This document shows, piece by piece, positions 11,990 to 26,400 of a stretch of 64,000 nucleotides of DNA (position 1 is its first letter; every line of letters starts with the position of its first letter). The position numbers and the translations under genes were made by a program. The notes under the pieces are model-generated. The model was not told the DNA's origin, ran no database searches, and saw only the letters and a list, made by a program, of their open reading frames with translations. Source of the stretch: Schistosoma mansoni (lineage: Eukaryota > Platyhelminthes > Trematoda > Strigeidida > Schistosomatidae); contig NC_031502.1 in assembly GCF_000237925.1 (NCBI RefSeq), forward strand, positions 18,102,909-18,166,908, given 5' to 3'.

Positions 11990-14900
11990 TCAGTCAGCTA
12001 CAACGAGGACCCCAACTAAGTAATCTGCACCTACCAACCTGCCACACACTAGCGATTAGTGACTTCAAGCATTGGTACCATGTATTGGTTTGGCCTCCCA
12101 TAACTCTCTTCCAACCAGCCTCCAAAACAAGTCAGCATTGCGCGCCATGGTAGTCAGTTGGGCATATGTAATACGTGGCCCAACCATCTCAGTCGATGAC
12201 GATTCACAACCTCATCAACTGATTTACCATCATTCCCCAATACCCTGCGTCTAACCTCACTATTACTTACCCGTTGATCTCAGCAAATGCGACCAATGTT
12301 TCGAAGACATCTGTGATCGAATACTGGTAACTTACGAGTATCCCGTACTCTTAATGGTCACGTTTCCCAGCTGTAAAGTAAAACAGAACGAACTACTACA
12401 CAGTATACTCGTCCTTTAATTAATAGACGGATATCTCGCCTTCTTCATAGGCAACGTAACTCCGCAAAATCCAAACGAGCTTTTTGAATCGGTGTAGAGA
12501 TTTCGTCAGACACCAACCCATTACGGCTGGTCAGACTTCCAAGACAAGTGAAGTTATTGACGCGTTCGACTACTTCACCCCAAAATCCTTAGTTCAGGTA
12601 ATGACGCAGACCAGTCTTGAAGAAACAACTTGCATTAAGAGGGGGAGAAACGCATCCCAAACATCCTGGTAGTAATCTAGTAAAGAGTCTTTACAAGGCT
12701 TATGTACTTCTGAGGTACGCCTTTCAATGACAGACACTGCCACTGAACTTCTCGGTCTACAGAGTCAAATACTGCTTTCACATCAAGAAAAACCATCATT
12801 GTCTGACGCCGATAAGCATGCCTGACGAATAGTGACTATGTGGTCGATGCAGCCACGACCGTGTCTGAAGCTAGCCTGGTTTTCTCATGTTTACAGTTCA
12901 CCAGTCTTTGTTAGGCACCCGATAATTATTGAGGCTAGCATTTTAGACGCTATATTAACCAAGCTAATCCCTCTATGGTTATCACAGGATGGTTTTGATC
13001 CTTTCTTATATACTGAGACGACCAGTGATTGCGACCTGTCAAATGGGATTACGTCCAGTTCCCAGGTTTCAGCTGCAATATTAGTCAACCTAATCGCTAA
13101 TGAGGTGTGGCAACTTGGACCGGTGCATATATATCCCTGGTCCTACGTTGTAGCTGACTGACATCTGGACCACCTGCTCTTCGTTGTTTCAGATTACCTA
13201 TAACTTTTTAAACTTCAACTAGAGTAGGTAGGTCTATTTCAATGTTTCATTCAGGTTGTCTGGGAATGGTGGGCAGCTGTAGAGTAGCTTCAAGCCAGCT
13301 GAACTGCTCCTTAAAGTGTTCCGTCCATCGTTCTAAACATCTGGGCTGAGAGCAGATAAAAGTACCGTCTTTTTCCGATATTGTCTCACTTACACTTGAC
13401 TTCCTAATTCCAGTTTCTTTTATTAGTCTGAAAAGCTTTCTGGTGTTACCTACAGCCACTGCCTTTTCCACCTCTTTTGCTTTCGTTGCACACCACTGCT
13501 CACGATTGCTCTGTAGACTTTCGGTTAACCTAGATCTGATTTGTTTACGCTCTTCATCGTGTTCAGAGCCTGATATGATGAGTTTACGAGAATCCATCAG
13601 TGCAATAGACTTAGTAGAAGTCCATTGGTATTTTGTAACCCTTTGTTTCCAAAGCTGATCGTATATCTTTCCAAGCAACATCTGGTTTAGCCTCGTTTCA
13701 GAACTACCTAAGTGTGACCTCAGTTGTTCCTGGAGTCCAATTCTGACTTTCTCGTTACTGAGTTCAATTCTAGTGGGTCTTCTTAGTGTGGGTTTTCTGC
13801 GTCCAGTGAGGCGCAAACAAACGCGTACTCGTATTAGAACATGATCAGAGTCTAAACATGTATTCCAGAACGAGTGACAGTCTTCTATTGAGCCTCTCCA
13901 ACGATGACTGATGGCAATATGGTCTATTTGAGTTCATCGTTGGTTTGGTTCAGGGGGTCACTATGTTAGACGATTTCTCTCCTTACGCTTAAAATTAGTG
14001 TTTGCTAAAAATAAACGATTGCCTGAGCACAGTTGCAACAGACCATCACCATTATCTGTTCGCTGAGCCAGAATACCATAATATCCACCTAAATGTATTT
14101 CTGTTTGGTTTAAGCTACCTACTCGGGCAATAAAGTCACCTGCTACGAGTATTATGTCTGAGCGTTAAGTTTTTTGAAGAAGTTCAGAGAGCATTCTGTA
14201 GAAGTCATCTTCCACTTCACCCGGGCTGCAGTCAGTGGGAGCGTAGGCGAAAACGACCAAAAGACAACGTGTGTCCTCATCCTTCCGAGTTCTTATGGGG
14301 CCGTTTAGCCGAACAGCATGTAGGTGACTGTTAACGGGGATCCATTCTAATAGTGCTTGTTCTGCCCTCATACTTGGTGCTATGCCTACACCTACCAGTT
14401 CGCAAGAATTTGCCGTCGGGTTGCCAGATAAACGGAGGGCGCATCTCATCAGCTCCCCGTCTTAGCTAGGTGAAGTCAAGTGAATGACCACACGAGGATC
14501 CTGTATGTGTGTTTCGGAGACAGCATGCGTCAACCGTACGAGATTCTGGGGTGTTAGCCAAGGAGACCTGCTGGCGCACACTGTGGAAAGCTTCTTCTAA
14601 AGGTACCTGTAAAAGAAATTAGGTTAGAGTCGGTCTTAGTGACTAGAGTGCCAAAGGGACAACTGTTTGAGGTCGGTCACATAAGACCTTCTTGTGGGTA
14701 ATTTTTGTGTTAGCTCTGTACTTGTCGAGACCTTACCGCCGGAGACGGTAATCCTTGGATTAAGGTGGTGTGCACTTTTGAGGTCGACCTTTTCTAACCC
14801 CACCCCTTCTTGTGGGGAGGCGGCATCGCTGTTATGCTGGTTGTCTGAGAGAAACACCTTACTGCCGTCACACCTCTGTACAGTCAGCAGTACGACTTCG

Positions 14901-15050
14901 CCTTCGGATCTTGAGTTTGCTGCTTTTAGTCTTACCGCTCTTCAACCGACCTGTCCGACATGGTGGGAACTTGAGGAACGATAGTATAGCTCGATTGGTT
15001 CATCACGTTAGGCAAGCCCGACCACCACGTCAAGGTAGCAGCAACGGTCG
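11990..15050 (-). mobile_element. Degenerate RTE-clade retrotransposon, copy 1
   Basis: Read on the minus strand from about 15050 the order is: a 5' region; endonuclease pieces (14165-14449, with FAYAPTDCSPGEVEDDFY); a linker (13247-13816, open for 189 codons, with RKLFRLIKETGIRKSSVSET); RT start (12891-13088, DNHRGISLVNIASKMLASII); and a broken RT and C-terminal part down to about 11990. It resembles the intact RTE at 24028-27286 domain by domain but is a different subfamily. Stops and frameshifts make it non-functional. Positions 12132-15344 are repeated almost exactly at 23080-30402. Confidence 0.85.
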
Positions 15051-15344
15051 GAACTTGTCTCAATACATCAACTCCCCTGACTATGAGAACGCGCTTGAAA
15101 GCGTGAATAGGAAGACCTTATGGGAGTTTTCTTCGAAACTACCGTATACCTGAGAAGTTCGTTAACATCATCCGAAATTCATACGACGAACTACAGTGCA
15201 AAGTCGTGCATGGAGAGACAGCTGACAGATGCATTTTCAGTAAGGATCGGGGTCAGACAAGGCTGCTTACTCTCCCACTTTCTCTTTCTTCTAGTGGTCG
15301 ACTGGATTATGAAGACCTCGACATCTGAGGAGAAGCATGGAATA
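12132..15344. repeat. 3.2-kb near-identical duplication, copy A (no nested RTE)
   Basis: This block matches 23080-30402 once the 4.1-kb RTE inside the latter is removed. I noticed only isolated substitutions (GGATGG versus GAATGG near 12986/28033) and a 10-bp indel near 14983/30030. Identity starts abruptly near 12132/23080 and ends at 15344/30402. The junction between two opposed retroelement fragments is shared, so the composite was copied as a unit. Confidence 0.85.
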
Positions 15345-15970
15345 CAATGGACAACAACCCAATAACACTTGATGGCGAGACTCTGAAAGATGTGGAAACA
15401 TTCACGTACCTGGGAAGCATCATTGATGAACAAGGAGGATCTGATGCAGATGTAAAGGCGAGGATTGACAAAGCTAGGACCACATTTCTACAATTGAAGA
15501 ACATATGGAACTGAAAACAACTGTCAACTAATTTCGAAGTGAACATCTTCAATACGAACGTCAAGATAGTTCTACTGTACGGAGCTGAAACTCGGAGAAC
15601 TGCTGCAACCATTATCAAAAACAACCATTATCAAAAATTACAAGTCCGTTGGCCAGATAACATCAACAACAATCTACTGTAGGAGAGGACAAACCAGCTT
15701 CCAGCCGAAGAGGAAATTACGAAGAGACTCTGGAAGTGGATAGGACACACATTGAGGAAATCACCAAACTGCATCATGAGGCAAGCGCTAACTTGGAATC
15801 CTGAATGGAAACGGAAAAGAGGAAGGCCAAAGAACACACTGCGTCGAGACTTGCAAGCAAACATGAAAAGGATAAATATCAACTGTAAATAACGGGGTGG
15901 GATTGCCAAGGACAGAGTTGGATGAAGAATACTGGTGGGCGGCCTGTCCTCCTTCATAAGGGTTAACAGG
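15051..15970 (+). mobile_element. SR2-type RTE 3' fragment with internal deletion
   Basis: Plus-strand RT pieces: YENALESVNRKTLWEF, VRQGCLLSHFLFLLVVDWIM, then ITLDGETLKDVETFTYLGSI and the C-terminal [14 protein letters not shown] and [12 protein letters not shown] segments. Between GIQW (about 15345) and ITLDGE the YADD region is missing, so this piece is deleted across the catalytic centre and frameshifted. It abuts the 5' end of the minus-strand RTE head-to-head. A second 3' piece of this family is at 49215-50250. Confidence 0.85.
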
Positions 15971-16226
15971 CGTAAGTTTGTTTGACGAAATTATACTGAA
16001 CTGCAAGTAGGATACATTCAGTCACTATTTTAATCAAAGTGTGATCACTATATGGTGGTTTGTCGGAAACTATGATAACGAGTTCATCTAAATATTTAGG
16101 CATTATTGATGTGTGCTGTATATCGTCACTAACAGTAACATAGAAGACAATTTTATATTTACATCACAAAACGTTTATACGTTATAATCACATTCTATCA
16201 ACAAAACTGTTCAATAGGGAACTTGT

Positions 16227-19200
16227 TTATAGCAACATTCGTCGAATCGGTATTTGTCTCCTGTAAGTATGAAAAAAATAAAGCAGATCTTATTTTGTCA
16301 CTTACCAGTCAGATATGAATTCACTGCAAAATGATATATGCTGTTTTATTTCTTTCGATAATTCTTTCAAATTTGTAACACAAGAAAGCAAATGTTTTAG
16401 CTCTTCAGCCCGAAATGTCACGTCATAGTCTAAAAAAAAGGTTGTAAAGCTTTGTTCAAATGATTTATTTAAGAAAATAAGTCAGTTATTTATAGTTTCG
16501 ATTGAATATCACTCATTGTCAATAAAAACTTGAATACATTCTTACTTCATATTAACTAAAACTACTGGGACAAAGGTTTGAAGTAAACACGGTTATTTGC
16601 AAATGAAAACGATTTAAAATACCGGTGGGAATTCTGACATTCATAAAGCATGGCAACTTTTTAAAATTTTGTAAATAATCGTGGAATGAAAATACTATAT
16701 TTACGTGTACAAGAAATTATCCTTCTAATTTATAAAGATAATTGTTGCATTACAAAGAGACAGTCATCTTACTTCGCAGTTTTTCACTAGTGTGAATTCC
16801 TTTGTTTAAATTCATCAAAAGATAGTGTAACAATTTTAAACTATTCTCAGCTAGCCAACTTTTTTGGATTTGTGTTAGAATACATTTCAGTAGGATATCT
16901 GGAATCTGTAATATAAACAGACAATCCGAAAATATTCATCAAAATACATTTGTTATTTATAATAGTCTACTTTAGTCATTTAAAAAGCCTGAAAAAGTAT
17001 TTTCACGAGTTATTTTTTTAACACATAAAACTGGCGACAACTAGGGAATAACACATAGAATATCATTAGGATGAATAGAAGTTCTATTCCGTCATATTTT
17101 TGACTTATGTGTTAACAAAGTTTGACATTAAAAAGTATACACGCAGGTGCTTCTAGAAATAAGTCGTTTCTTTGTTATACGATTTCCGTACAAGCGACGG
17201 TAATACCTCCAATTATGCATCGTTAATGTACAAATCATCTAGCTGTGTCCAATGTGTCTATTATACTCTGTGTTTTTTCTAAGATATGGAGGTTTCCATT
17301 ATCTAGTCAACAAACAGGAGGAAGAGATAATGCGACAATAGGCGCCCGTCGGACGCCAGGCCTTATTTTGAATGCATTTGTGAGCTGCCCTCCACGCGCA
17401 ACTTTGCATTACAGTCCATCTTAATAATTCTGTATGTCGCAACGATCCGAGATATTACATAGTGTCGTAGAGGATCCCATAAGGCTTTTCCATGCACGTT
17501 GTCGAATGCTCTTTTATAATCAAGGAAACTCATGTATAAGTGATGAGTTCCATTCGATTGTTTGTCAGTTGATCTCGAAGTTTGAGGTCTACTGAATTTT
17601 TCACTCGACTCAGGAACTGTTGAGAATATTACTTTGTACTGGCATCAGCGTAACCTCTATGTAGGTTCTGCACTCACTAAGATCTTTTCTGGCGTATTAA
17701 CGAAAAGCAGAACATCTTGCAATTGCTTCTGAATCTGACTTTACTGCTGTCGGAGTTATTGCTCCCATAATTTCTTTTCAGTTGCTCGCAATAGTGGTCT
17801 CTTCTTACAGTAGGTCTGGTACATTGTTGCTGTTAGCTATCTCAAACTCATTTGCCTCGTTAGCATCTCGAAGAAAGACTGTATTAAATCATTGTAGTCA
17901 CGCTTGCTTAATCGTTCAATACTTCTATAGTCTTAGCCTGGTCACCACCAGGTAGCGATCTGAAGCTATATTGTGGTGTGGTCTACTTATATCCATATAA
18001 GTAGTATATGGTGTGGGTCAGACATAGAATGTATTTTGGCAGAAGACCGATGAGGAAAGAACTGAAATGAAACGCAAACGTCTGGAAAATGCATGAGCAA
18101 TGGAATAAGAGAAGAAACAGTGAAGATTGAAACAATTGGTTGTTAATTTGCAAATTGACTGTTCATTGTTTGGTAATCAGAATTTATTGAGATAGTCTGT
18201 AATCTTTGCTTAAATACATTCGATTGTCCCCAGTCGTGTTCTGTTCACTACAATATCACTTCCTCTATTTGATCTAACGTATTCCATGGAACTGAACTGT
18301 TTATTGATTTAGACGTGGTCGATCTGGCTGTCCGTAGCGTGGTTCGGTGGAACCCGTGTAACTTTATCACTGCACATGTGAGAGAAAATGCTGTCACTCA
18401 TAACCATGTTGTTGAAAACATAGAGCTTACTAGTCTCGCACTATTTTTGTATTTTTTTTATCTGAGTAGTTATCAATATGCTGCGTCCGTACTCGATTTC
18501 GTCTATTCTGATCTTGATATTTAGGTCCCCCGTCAGAATCGTTAGATGTTCTTGTGAGCATTTTTGGGATGGTCTCTAACATGTTTACTGTTATCATTTA
18601 AGGGTGCGTAGCACTGTATGACATCCTTTTCTTTGTTTTAAAAGATGCTTTGATGGTTCTGGAGTTATGGGTTTTCCGTTCTATGAGTGCTTCCGTGCTT
18701 CTTCTAAGAGCGTCAGTGCAGCTCTTTGTATGTGGTGCGTATTTTCATCCTCATGACAAGAATACATGTTTCCCAAAGCTAGTCTTTTGTGTCCAGCGGG
18801 TTCCACTTATTCCAAGCACGGTCAGGTAGTATCTTCTTACTTCTGCGGCTTTTACCATGAAAAGCCAACTCTGCCATGTGAAGACCGTTAAACTACTGGG
18901 GAAGATTTTCTTCGGTTGATGTTTTTCTGCTTGAGGTTCTATTTTACGGAGTGGGTGTGCTAGCCTTTTTCCCGGGCTTGAGATCGGGAGAGAGAGTTGC
19001 AAGCAGAGTTTCGTCTCAATTACCAATTCATAAACATCTTGATAGGCAGCATTTGCATCTAAATGTCTGAAACCCGGTGATTTACAATATAGGGTGGGTT
19101 GTATCTTAACAGTTAAAGCTTTTAAAATCTCAGTTTATAAGTCATGTGCTTTATGTGCTCTTTTTTAATTTTATTTAAACATAAATATTGGTACAAAGGG

Positions 19201-20440
19201 GCACCAGATACATATGCGCCGCACAAATCTCATTTGATTTGTGTGAGGGCTGTGATACTGCCCAGGTGCCCAAACTGAAGCAGGTGGTTTTCTTAAGGGG
19301 CCACACCCGGNNNNNNNNNNNNNNNNNNNNNNNNNNNNNNNNNNNNNNNNNNNNNNNNNNNNNNNNNNNNNNNNNNNNNNNNNNNNNNNNNNNNNNNNNN
19401 NNNNNNNNNNNNNNNNNNNNNNNNNNNNNNNNNNNNNNNNNNNNNNNNNNNNNNNNNNNNNNNNNNNNNNNNNNNNNNNNNNNNNNNNNNNNNNNNNNNN
19501 NNNNNNNNNNATAATATGTTGTAGCCATGTGGCAGTACAAGTTTGAAAAGACCACCGACTTGTCTCTTAGGCAAGAGAATTATAGTATCTACATGGTTGA
19601 TATGAGCATATCTACAACTGGCTGATATCCGAAAAGCGAGATTCATTTCGTTGTCAATGGTCTTTTGACATTACCGGATCCCGATAAATCATGTTATACA
19701 TAAATATAATCTTTGATTACTCAGTCATATGTTATTTTACTGAGTGAAAATAAATTTATTGACTATCTGTTCCTTTAAAATTTCATATCAATGTGTTCGT
19801 TTTCGAACACATTCGTTCATGATCCACGTAAGTACACACCGATGAATATATGATTATGATCATACAGCATTCCTTTATAACAGTCATCTAATTGTGACTA
19901 AGTAATTCAAATATTCGTTAGAAAACTAGTAATTTACAGTCTAAATTTCAACCATGCCACACTTTAGAGTACAGGCGAACAACACCTTGCTACTGAAAAT
20001 CACAAAAGGCTCGAACAGGTTGTTAGTAGCTGAGTTGGCCACTGCAAGGATTGTTTTAATTTAATTCTATGTATATACATTGAGTGAAAATACATGTAAC
20101 TGGAGCTCAAGACAACGATAGTTTAATTTTATTTAGTTTTTATGTTTGGCTGTGAACAGATCGTTAGTACTTACTCTATCCTGAATTAACAGTGATAACT
20201 AAACAAATAGCCAATATAACAATAAAATTGCTTTACTTACACATCCAGTTACATCTATAGACTGTAATTTTTTAACGTCATGGCATGGTGAGTAAATTTG
20301 CATAAAACCTTCAAACTTGTGTAAATCTTCGAGGCTATAGCTGACTATGAAATTCAAAAATTTGTACACCGTTTAACTCATTTCATTCTTCATAACGTTC
20401 TGCATAAACGAAAATAGGCTTGTCACAAAAAACAAAACCT

Positions 20441-20484
<44 letters not shown>

Positions 20485-23400
20485 AGTTGCCAGACCATAT
20501 CAACATGATGTATTTACGTTCACCATCAGGTCGAGTTTACAGGCCGCGCGTTGGGCTATTCTTCTTTTTATGCTTAAAGATGTTGCTTGCTAAGAATAGA
20601 CGGTTGTTTGAGTGTAGTTGCAGCATAGGGTTGTTTTGGGGAAAGACCTGATTGCCATTACACCTCTTTACAGTCCTTAGTACTCCCTCATCACTTGAAC
20701 ATTAAGTTGCTGTTTTTAATCTTAGTGTTTTTTAATCGACCTGCCTAAATAAATATCTATGGAAACAAATAACTAGGATAAAAACAAGCGTTTAGTTTCA
20801 TGTCTTTTAACTGGGTAACAGAGACAATGTACTCATTATTATGACATCCGCTAAAGTGCTGTGTATCAGTTTGATTAAGTTGCTGTTTCTTTGCATACGC
20901 ATAAGTTTAGAAACCTGTTGTTTAAATATCGTGACTTATGACGGCTACTTTAAATTATTGTGATGCGTGCTCAAGCATCATCGACTTGTATTAAATATTT
21001 GTATAAAAAATATCCTACTCAAGAAAGAAATTATGAATATATTTCGAAGTATCTAATCTGATAGTTATTCACATTGAAAGGGAAAATAACACGAGGTTTG
21101 CGAAAAGTATGTAGATAACAACATTAAGATTAATCCTATAAAAAGTTACCCGCTAAATGTTCTCCTGTTGAATGATATATCTTGAATCCTTTCATCAAAA
21201 TCCTGCAGTAGATTGTTGCTTGTTAGTTCATGCGCCACTTTATGTGTATCAATTATCTGACCAGATAGTTGTTGCTTAATTTGTTTCGTCTAATTTAAAG
21301 GGATTTTACGAGTGTTAAGAATATGACCGAATGAGGAGAATTTATTTAGACACAAACATCGTTTAAGTAAAAATGAACAATAACATGATACCTGACCGTG
21401 TGAGAGAACTCCGACTTTAAGCACAGATTCTTGTACTCAGTTTATAGTCACAGACTTCGTCTCCGGGTTGCGCGAATTATCACTTGGCTACATCCCACAT
21501 CAATTCAAGCAATAGATCAAATATTTATAAACCCATTATATTACTTTTTACAAGAGCGTCAAAAACAGTAATCATATTAAGTGAGTAGATAATCACAGCT
21601 AAAGCTTTTCCAAATACTTTTGAAACTTGAACATCACTGACATATCAACTCATATCTGCCTCCCGAATTCCTCCGTATAGGATGTTTCGCTTTAGATCCA
21701 GTTTTAAGGCCATTATAAGTATGTTTTTATTTAACAACTTTGCTGAGTCAATTCACTTTGACCACTTAAAAAAATCTGAGAAATATTTGTTGTTTTGAAC
21801 AAAGCTGGGCTAGGGTAAGTTATCATTAAGAGATCAAAGCTAGAAATATATCACCATATAGTCAGACGACTTATTTTCGCATCACACCAACTATGTGGAT
21901 TTTTGTGAGCTTGAAGGTGTATTGCTTTGGAGACACATATTTAAGGTTATATATATAATGAATGGTATCAAGATTTCCTGATAATTACTGCGCTTTATGT
22001 AGTGAGAATCTCCACAGGATCAATAGGTTGGTAAAAAAACAAACCAAACTTCTACCATATATCATTAAGTAGGTGTTTGTGTTTATCCATTCATAATAAT
22101 TTTCCAGTACGTAAACAAATAAATGAGCATTTTGCCAATTGAAATTGAGACAAAATTCACCTACCTCACGACATAATAAAGGGAGGTTATTTAACAGCTT
22201 TCCATTTTCTTCATGCAAATGGCGAATTGTTTCCCGTTTCTTTCCCTTTGGACATTACATAATAAAAGAGAAATTACAAAAACTTCACTCATTGCTTTCT
22301 ATTCTGTAGTTCAAGGTTCGTTCTAAAGATGTGTACTCATGTGAAATATCATAATCCAAAAGAATGTGGTCTAATTAGACAGACAAGTGAAAAGAGTTTT
22401 ATTACTAGTCTCGATCTGACTGTGTTAAGAGTTATCAAGCTAAATGGTATGTCTCTACGCGTAAAATGGGTGCTAGCTAAGAACAAACGGTTATCCGAAA
22501 ACAATTGTAACAGGTTGATGATTTGTTTGCTTGAGTGAGACATTAAAAGTCCCACTACGTGTCTTGAGTTTGGCCAATTATGTTTAATTGAAAGCTAAAA
22601 TCATTTTCGAAAATAATGGAATCTACCTAGTTAGTAAACAAGCTAATGTGTCAGTCGGTCAGCTACAACGAAGGACCGGGCACATATATCTATCAGTCCA
22701 AGTTGCCACACCTTATTAGCAAAAGATGAACATCAAATTCATGAAAGCAGTTACTTCAGTGGTAGTAATATTTAGAAGATAGATTGCATATAAGGATAAA
22801 ATACAGGAAGAAAGAATTAGTTCGTCGAAAGAAAGATATAAAGAAATTTTAATCTCACGGTTTAAGAAAAGACAGAGAGTGTATACACCTACGCCATTGT
22901 GATCGATTCTCCGCCTTGTCACCCAGAGTCTTCAACCATTGGTTACGATAGTCACATGGACCCCAACCAAGTAATCTGTATCTACCAACATGGCTAAGAT
23001 AAGAAGTTAATGATTTTATTGACTGATGCTACGTTTCGGTTTGGTAGCCCCTAACTTTCTTCCATCTGTTTCCAGAACTGGTCAGCATTGCGCGCCATGG
23101 TAGTCAGTTGGGCATATGTAATACGTGGCCCAACCATCTCAGTCGATGACGATTCACAACCTCATCAACTGATTTACCATCATTCCCCAATACCCTGCGT
23201 CTAACCTCACTATTACTTACCCGTTGATCTCAGCAAATGCGACCAATGTTTCGAAGACATCTGTGATCGAATACTGGTAACTTACGAGTATCCCGTACTC
23301 TTAATGGTCACGTTTCCCAGCTGTAAAGTAAAACAGAACGAACTACTACACAGTATACTCGTCCCCAAATGCCCTGGTATGGCCGAGAGTGGGGAGAGTC

Positions 23401-26400
23401 TACTCTCCCTCTCGAAATGCTCTCACATTGCCAGCGAATATATAGCCTCTGCCAGGGAAGTCCTACTCACTGCCTTCTCGTGGCGGGAGTGTTGTTCACG
23501 AAAGTGAGAGGACGAAAAGCGAATGTCCGGCGCTATAACCGGATTGGTGGACACGGAGGGTCCACCTAGGGGAGTTGGAAAACTCTGATTCCAAACCAAT
23601 GGTGCACATGGGCTCCAGTATCCTGATGGAACGAATGGCGGAAGAACCTGTCATTGGTCAACGGCTGCCATGGGACTGCATCTCCTCACGATGCTCCACT
23701 GCCTTGTGGATCAGACCTTTAGGTCAAAGGCTCGGGGTGTGGTCCCCTAAGAAAACCACCTGCTTCGGTTTGGGCACCCGGGCAGTATCACACCCTACAC
23801 ACAAATGAATGAAATGATGAACTCTATTGATGATACTATTCTCGCTCATATTAGAAGCAAGACAATTTACATTATTATTATTATTATTATTACTTACCAT
23901 ATCGCTAATTCACCCCCTTTTATCCCCAATTTGTGTAACCTTACTTTTCAACTTATGCAGCAGCTCGCTCTTGGTGGAAAATCTGTCCTATCTAAACGAT
24001 CTCCAGTCACTGTCTGATTGAAAGTGAATGCTTCCACTGATAATGAATGCTGAAGCAGTCTTTCTGAAACCACGTACGCCGTTCAAGCTGGCTTCCTTCA
24101 ACGTTCGCACACTAATGCAGATCAGACAACAGATAGGGCTGGCTATGTCTTTGGAAGGTCTTAATGTTGATGTTTGTTGTCTATCCGAGACCCGTATTCA
24201 AGACTCTAGTGAAGTACTACAAATCCGCTCTCCATCTGTCGCCTCGAAAAGCTTGTTTCACGTGCGCTTATCCGGGGACTCTGTGGCATCTTCGTCTGGT
24301 CTTGCAGGCGTTGGTGTTGCACTAAGCGCTAATACTGAGGCAGCACTAATCGATTGGATCCCCATTAACAGTCGGTTATGTGCTGTTAGATTAGAAAGTT
24401 CCATCAAAGTGAGAAGAAACCGGCGTGAGAAACGGTGTCTTTTCGTCATCTCCGTCTATGCCCCGACAGATTGCAGCCCGGATGCAATCAAGGATGAGTT
24501 TTACCACCAGTTAACAGTTCTTCTCCAGAAAGCGCGTTCGACAGATATTGTAGTATTAGCCGGAGACTTGAATGCACAGGTCGGGCGTCTAGGCACAGAA
24601 GAGAGTCGTTTAGGTGGCCGATGGGGACTTGTTGGTCGCAGGACAGATAACGGGGACCGTCTGCTGCAACTGTGCACAGACCACAACCTGTTTCTGGCCA
24701 GCACTAACTTCCGGCACAGTCATCGCCGGTGTGCCACCTGGCGTCCTCCCTCTGCATCCCAAGCCTGGACTCAGATTGATCACATTTGCGATCAGCTACC
24801 GCTGGCGTGGTTGTGTACAAGACTGCCGCTCCTTTTGGAGTACCTATCTGGAGTCTGATCATGCCCTGGTCTGCGCCAATCTCACCTTACTTTTCAGTGG
24901 TCGAAGGATTGACCACCACCAACGGATCGATGTTAGTAAACTGGCTGCAACTTCTGTTGCAAGTAAGTATCGAGCGGAGCTAGCCTCTAGGCTAGCTACC
25001 ACCCCACCGAAAAGTATAGGTGAGCATTGGTTGCATCTTCACGACGCCATGAAAATGGCGAGTAAAGCCGCTTGCGGCTTCGCGAAACGTCCCGCTTACA
25101 AGCACTGGGTTTCTTCTGGCTCCTTACAACTGATGGAAGCCCGTCGGTCTACTCCGGGTGACCGTGAGTTTGACCACAAACGAAGGCTGTTACGTAATGA
25201 AATCGGGCAAAGCTTGCGTAAGGACCGAGAAGCCTGGTGGTCGGAGCGTGCTAATGAGATGGAAGCAGCAGCTGCATCTGGTAACTGCCGGAAGCTCTTC
25301 CAACTCATCCGAGCCACTGGCAGCAAGAAGTCTGGTGTGAGTGAAACAATCTACGAGGATGACGGGATGCCAATCACTAACATCTGTCGACGTCTTGGAC
25401 GATGGGCGGAATTTTTCGAAGGGCAGTTCAACTGGCCTGCTGCTCCGGCAACATCAACCAGCTTGTCCTGCCCCCCATGGCCGGTGACGACTGATCCACC
25501 AAACGAGGCGGAAGTCCGCAAGGAACTCCAACTCTTGAAACGTTACAAATCACCGGGCCCAGATGACTTACCTCCGGCTCTTTTTAAAGATGGTGGTGAC
25601 TTTCTGACTAAGGAATTGACTGTGTTGCTTGGAAAGGTTTGGGAGCAAGAAAGTGTTCCAACATCATGGAATGAGTCAATAGTCGTCCCTATCTTTAAAA
25701 AGTGTTCACGTTGTTCCTGCAATAACTATCGGGGGATAAGTCTACTTTCGATTGCGTCCAAACTATTGGCTTCTATCATTCTTCGTAGGTTGTTTAAAAC
25801 CCGAGAACGATTGACTCGCGAGGAGCAGGCTGGTTTTCGTTCTGGTCGAGGATGCATTGATCACATCTTCACCCTCCGCCAAATGTTAGAACACCGTCAT
25901 ACTTATCGCAGGCCAACAATCGTAGTGTTTCTTGATATCAGGGCGGCCTTCGATTCGTTGGACAGGACTGTTCTCTGGGATTGCCTATTGAAGAAGGGTG
26001 TGCCTGAGAAGTTCATTAACATCTTAAAGGCCCTGTATACGAACACCTCAGGCAGAGTGAGGGCATACAACCACCTTTCTCCCTTGTTCCATTCGAGCAG
26101 TGGGGTTAGGCAGGGTTGCCCGATCTCACCATTCCTCTTCAACTTTGCCATCGACGACATCCTGGAAACAGCTCTGGTGGATGTAAGTAATGGCGGTGTG
26201 GATATGTTGCCTGGAGAACGACTTCTCGACCTCGAGTATGCGGATGATATTGTCTTACTGTGCGATAATGCCCAAGGCATGCAATCAGCACTTAATCAGT
26301 TGGCAATCAGTGTCCGCAGGTACGGCATGTGCTTTGCACCCTCCAAGTGCAAAGTACTCCTACAAGACTGGCAGGATTCTCATCCTGTACTCACCCTGGA

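Noticed and set aside
13443-13658. Plus-strand open frames opposite the RTE linker (also 28490-28705)
   Set aside because: They are antisense shadows of the minus-strand RTE linker, which has the recognisable residues.
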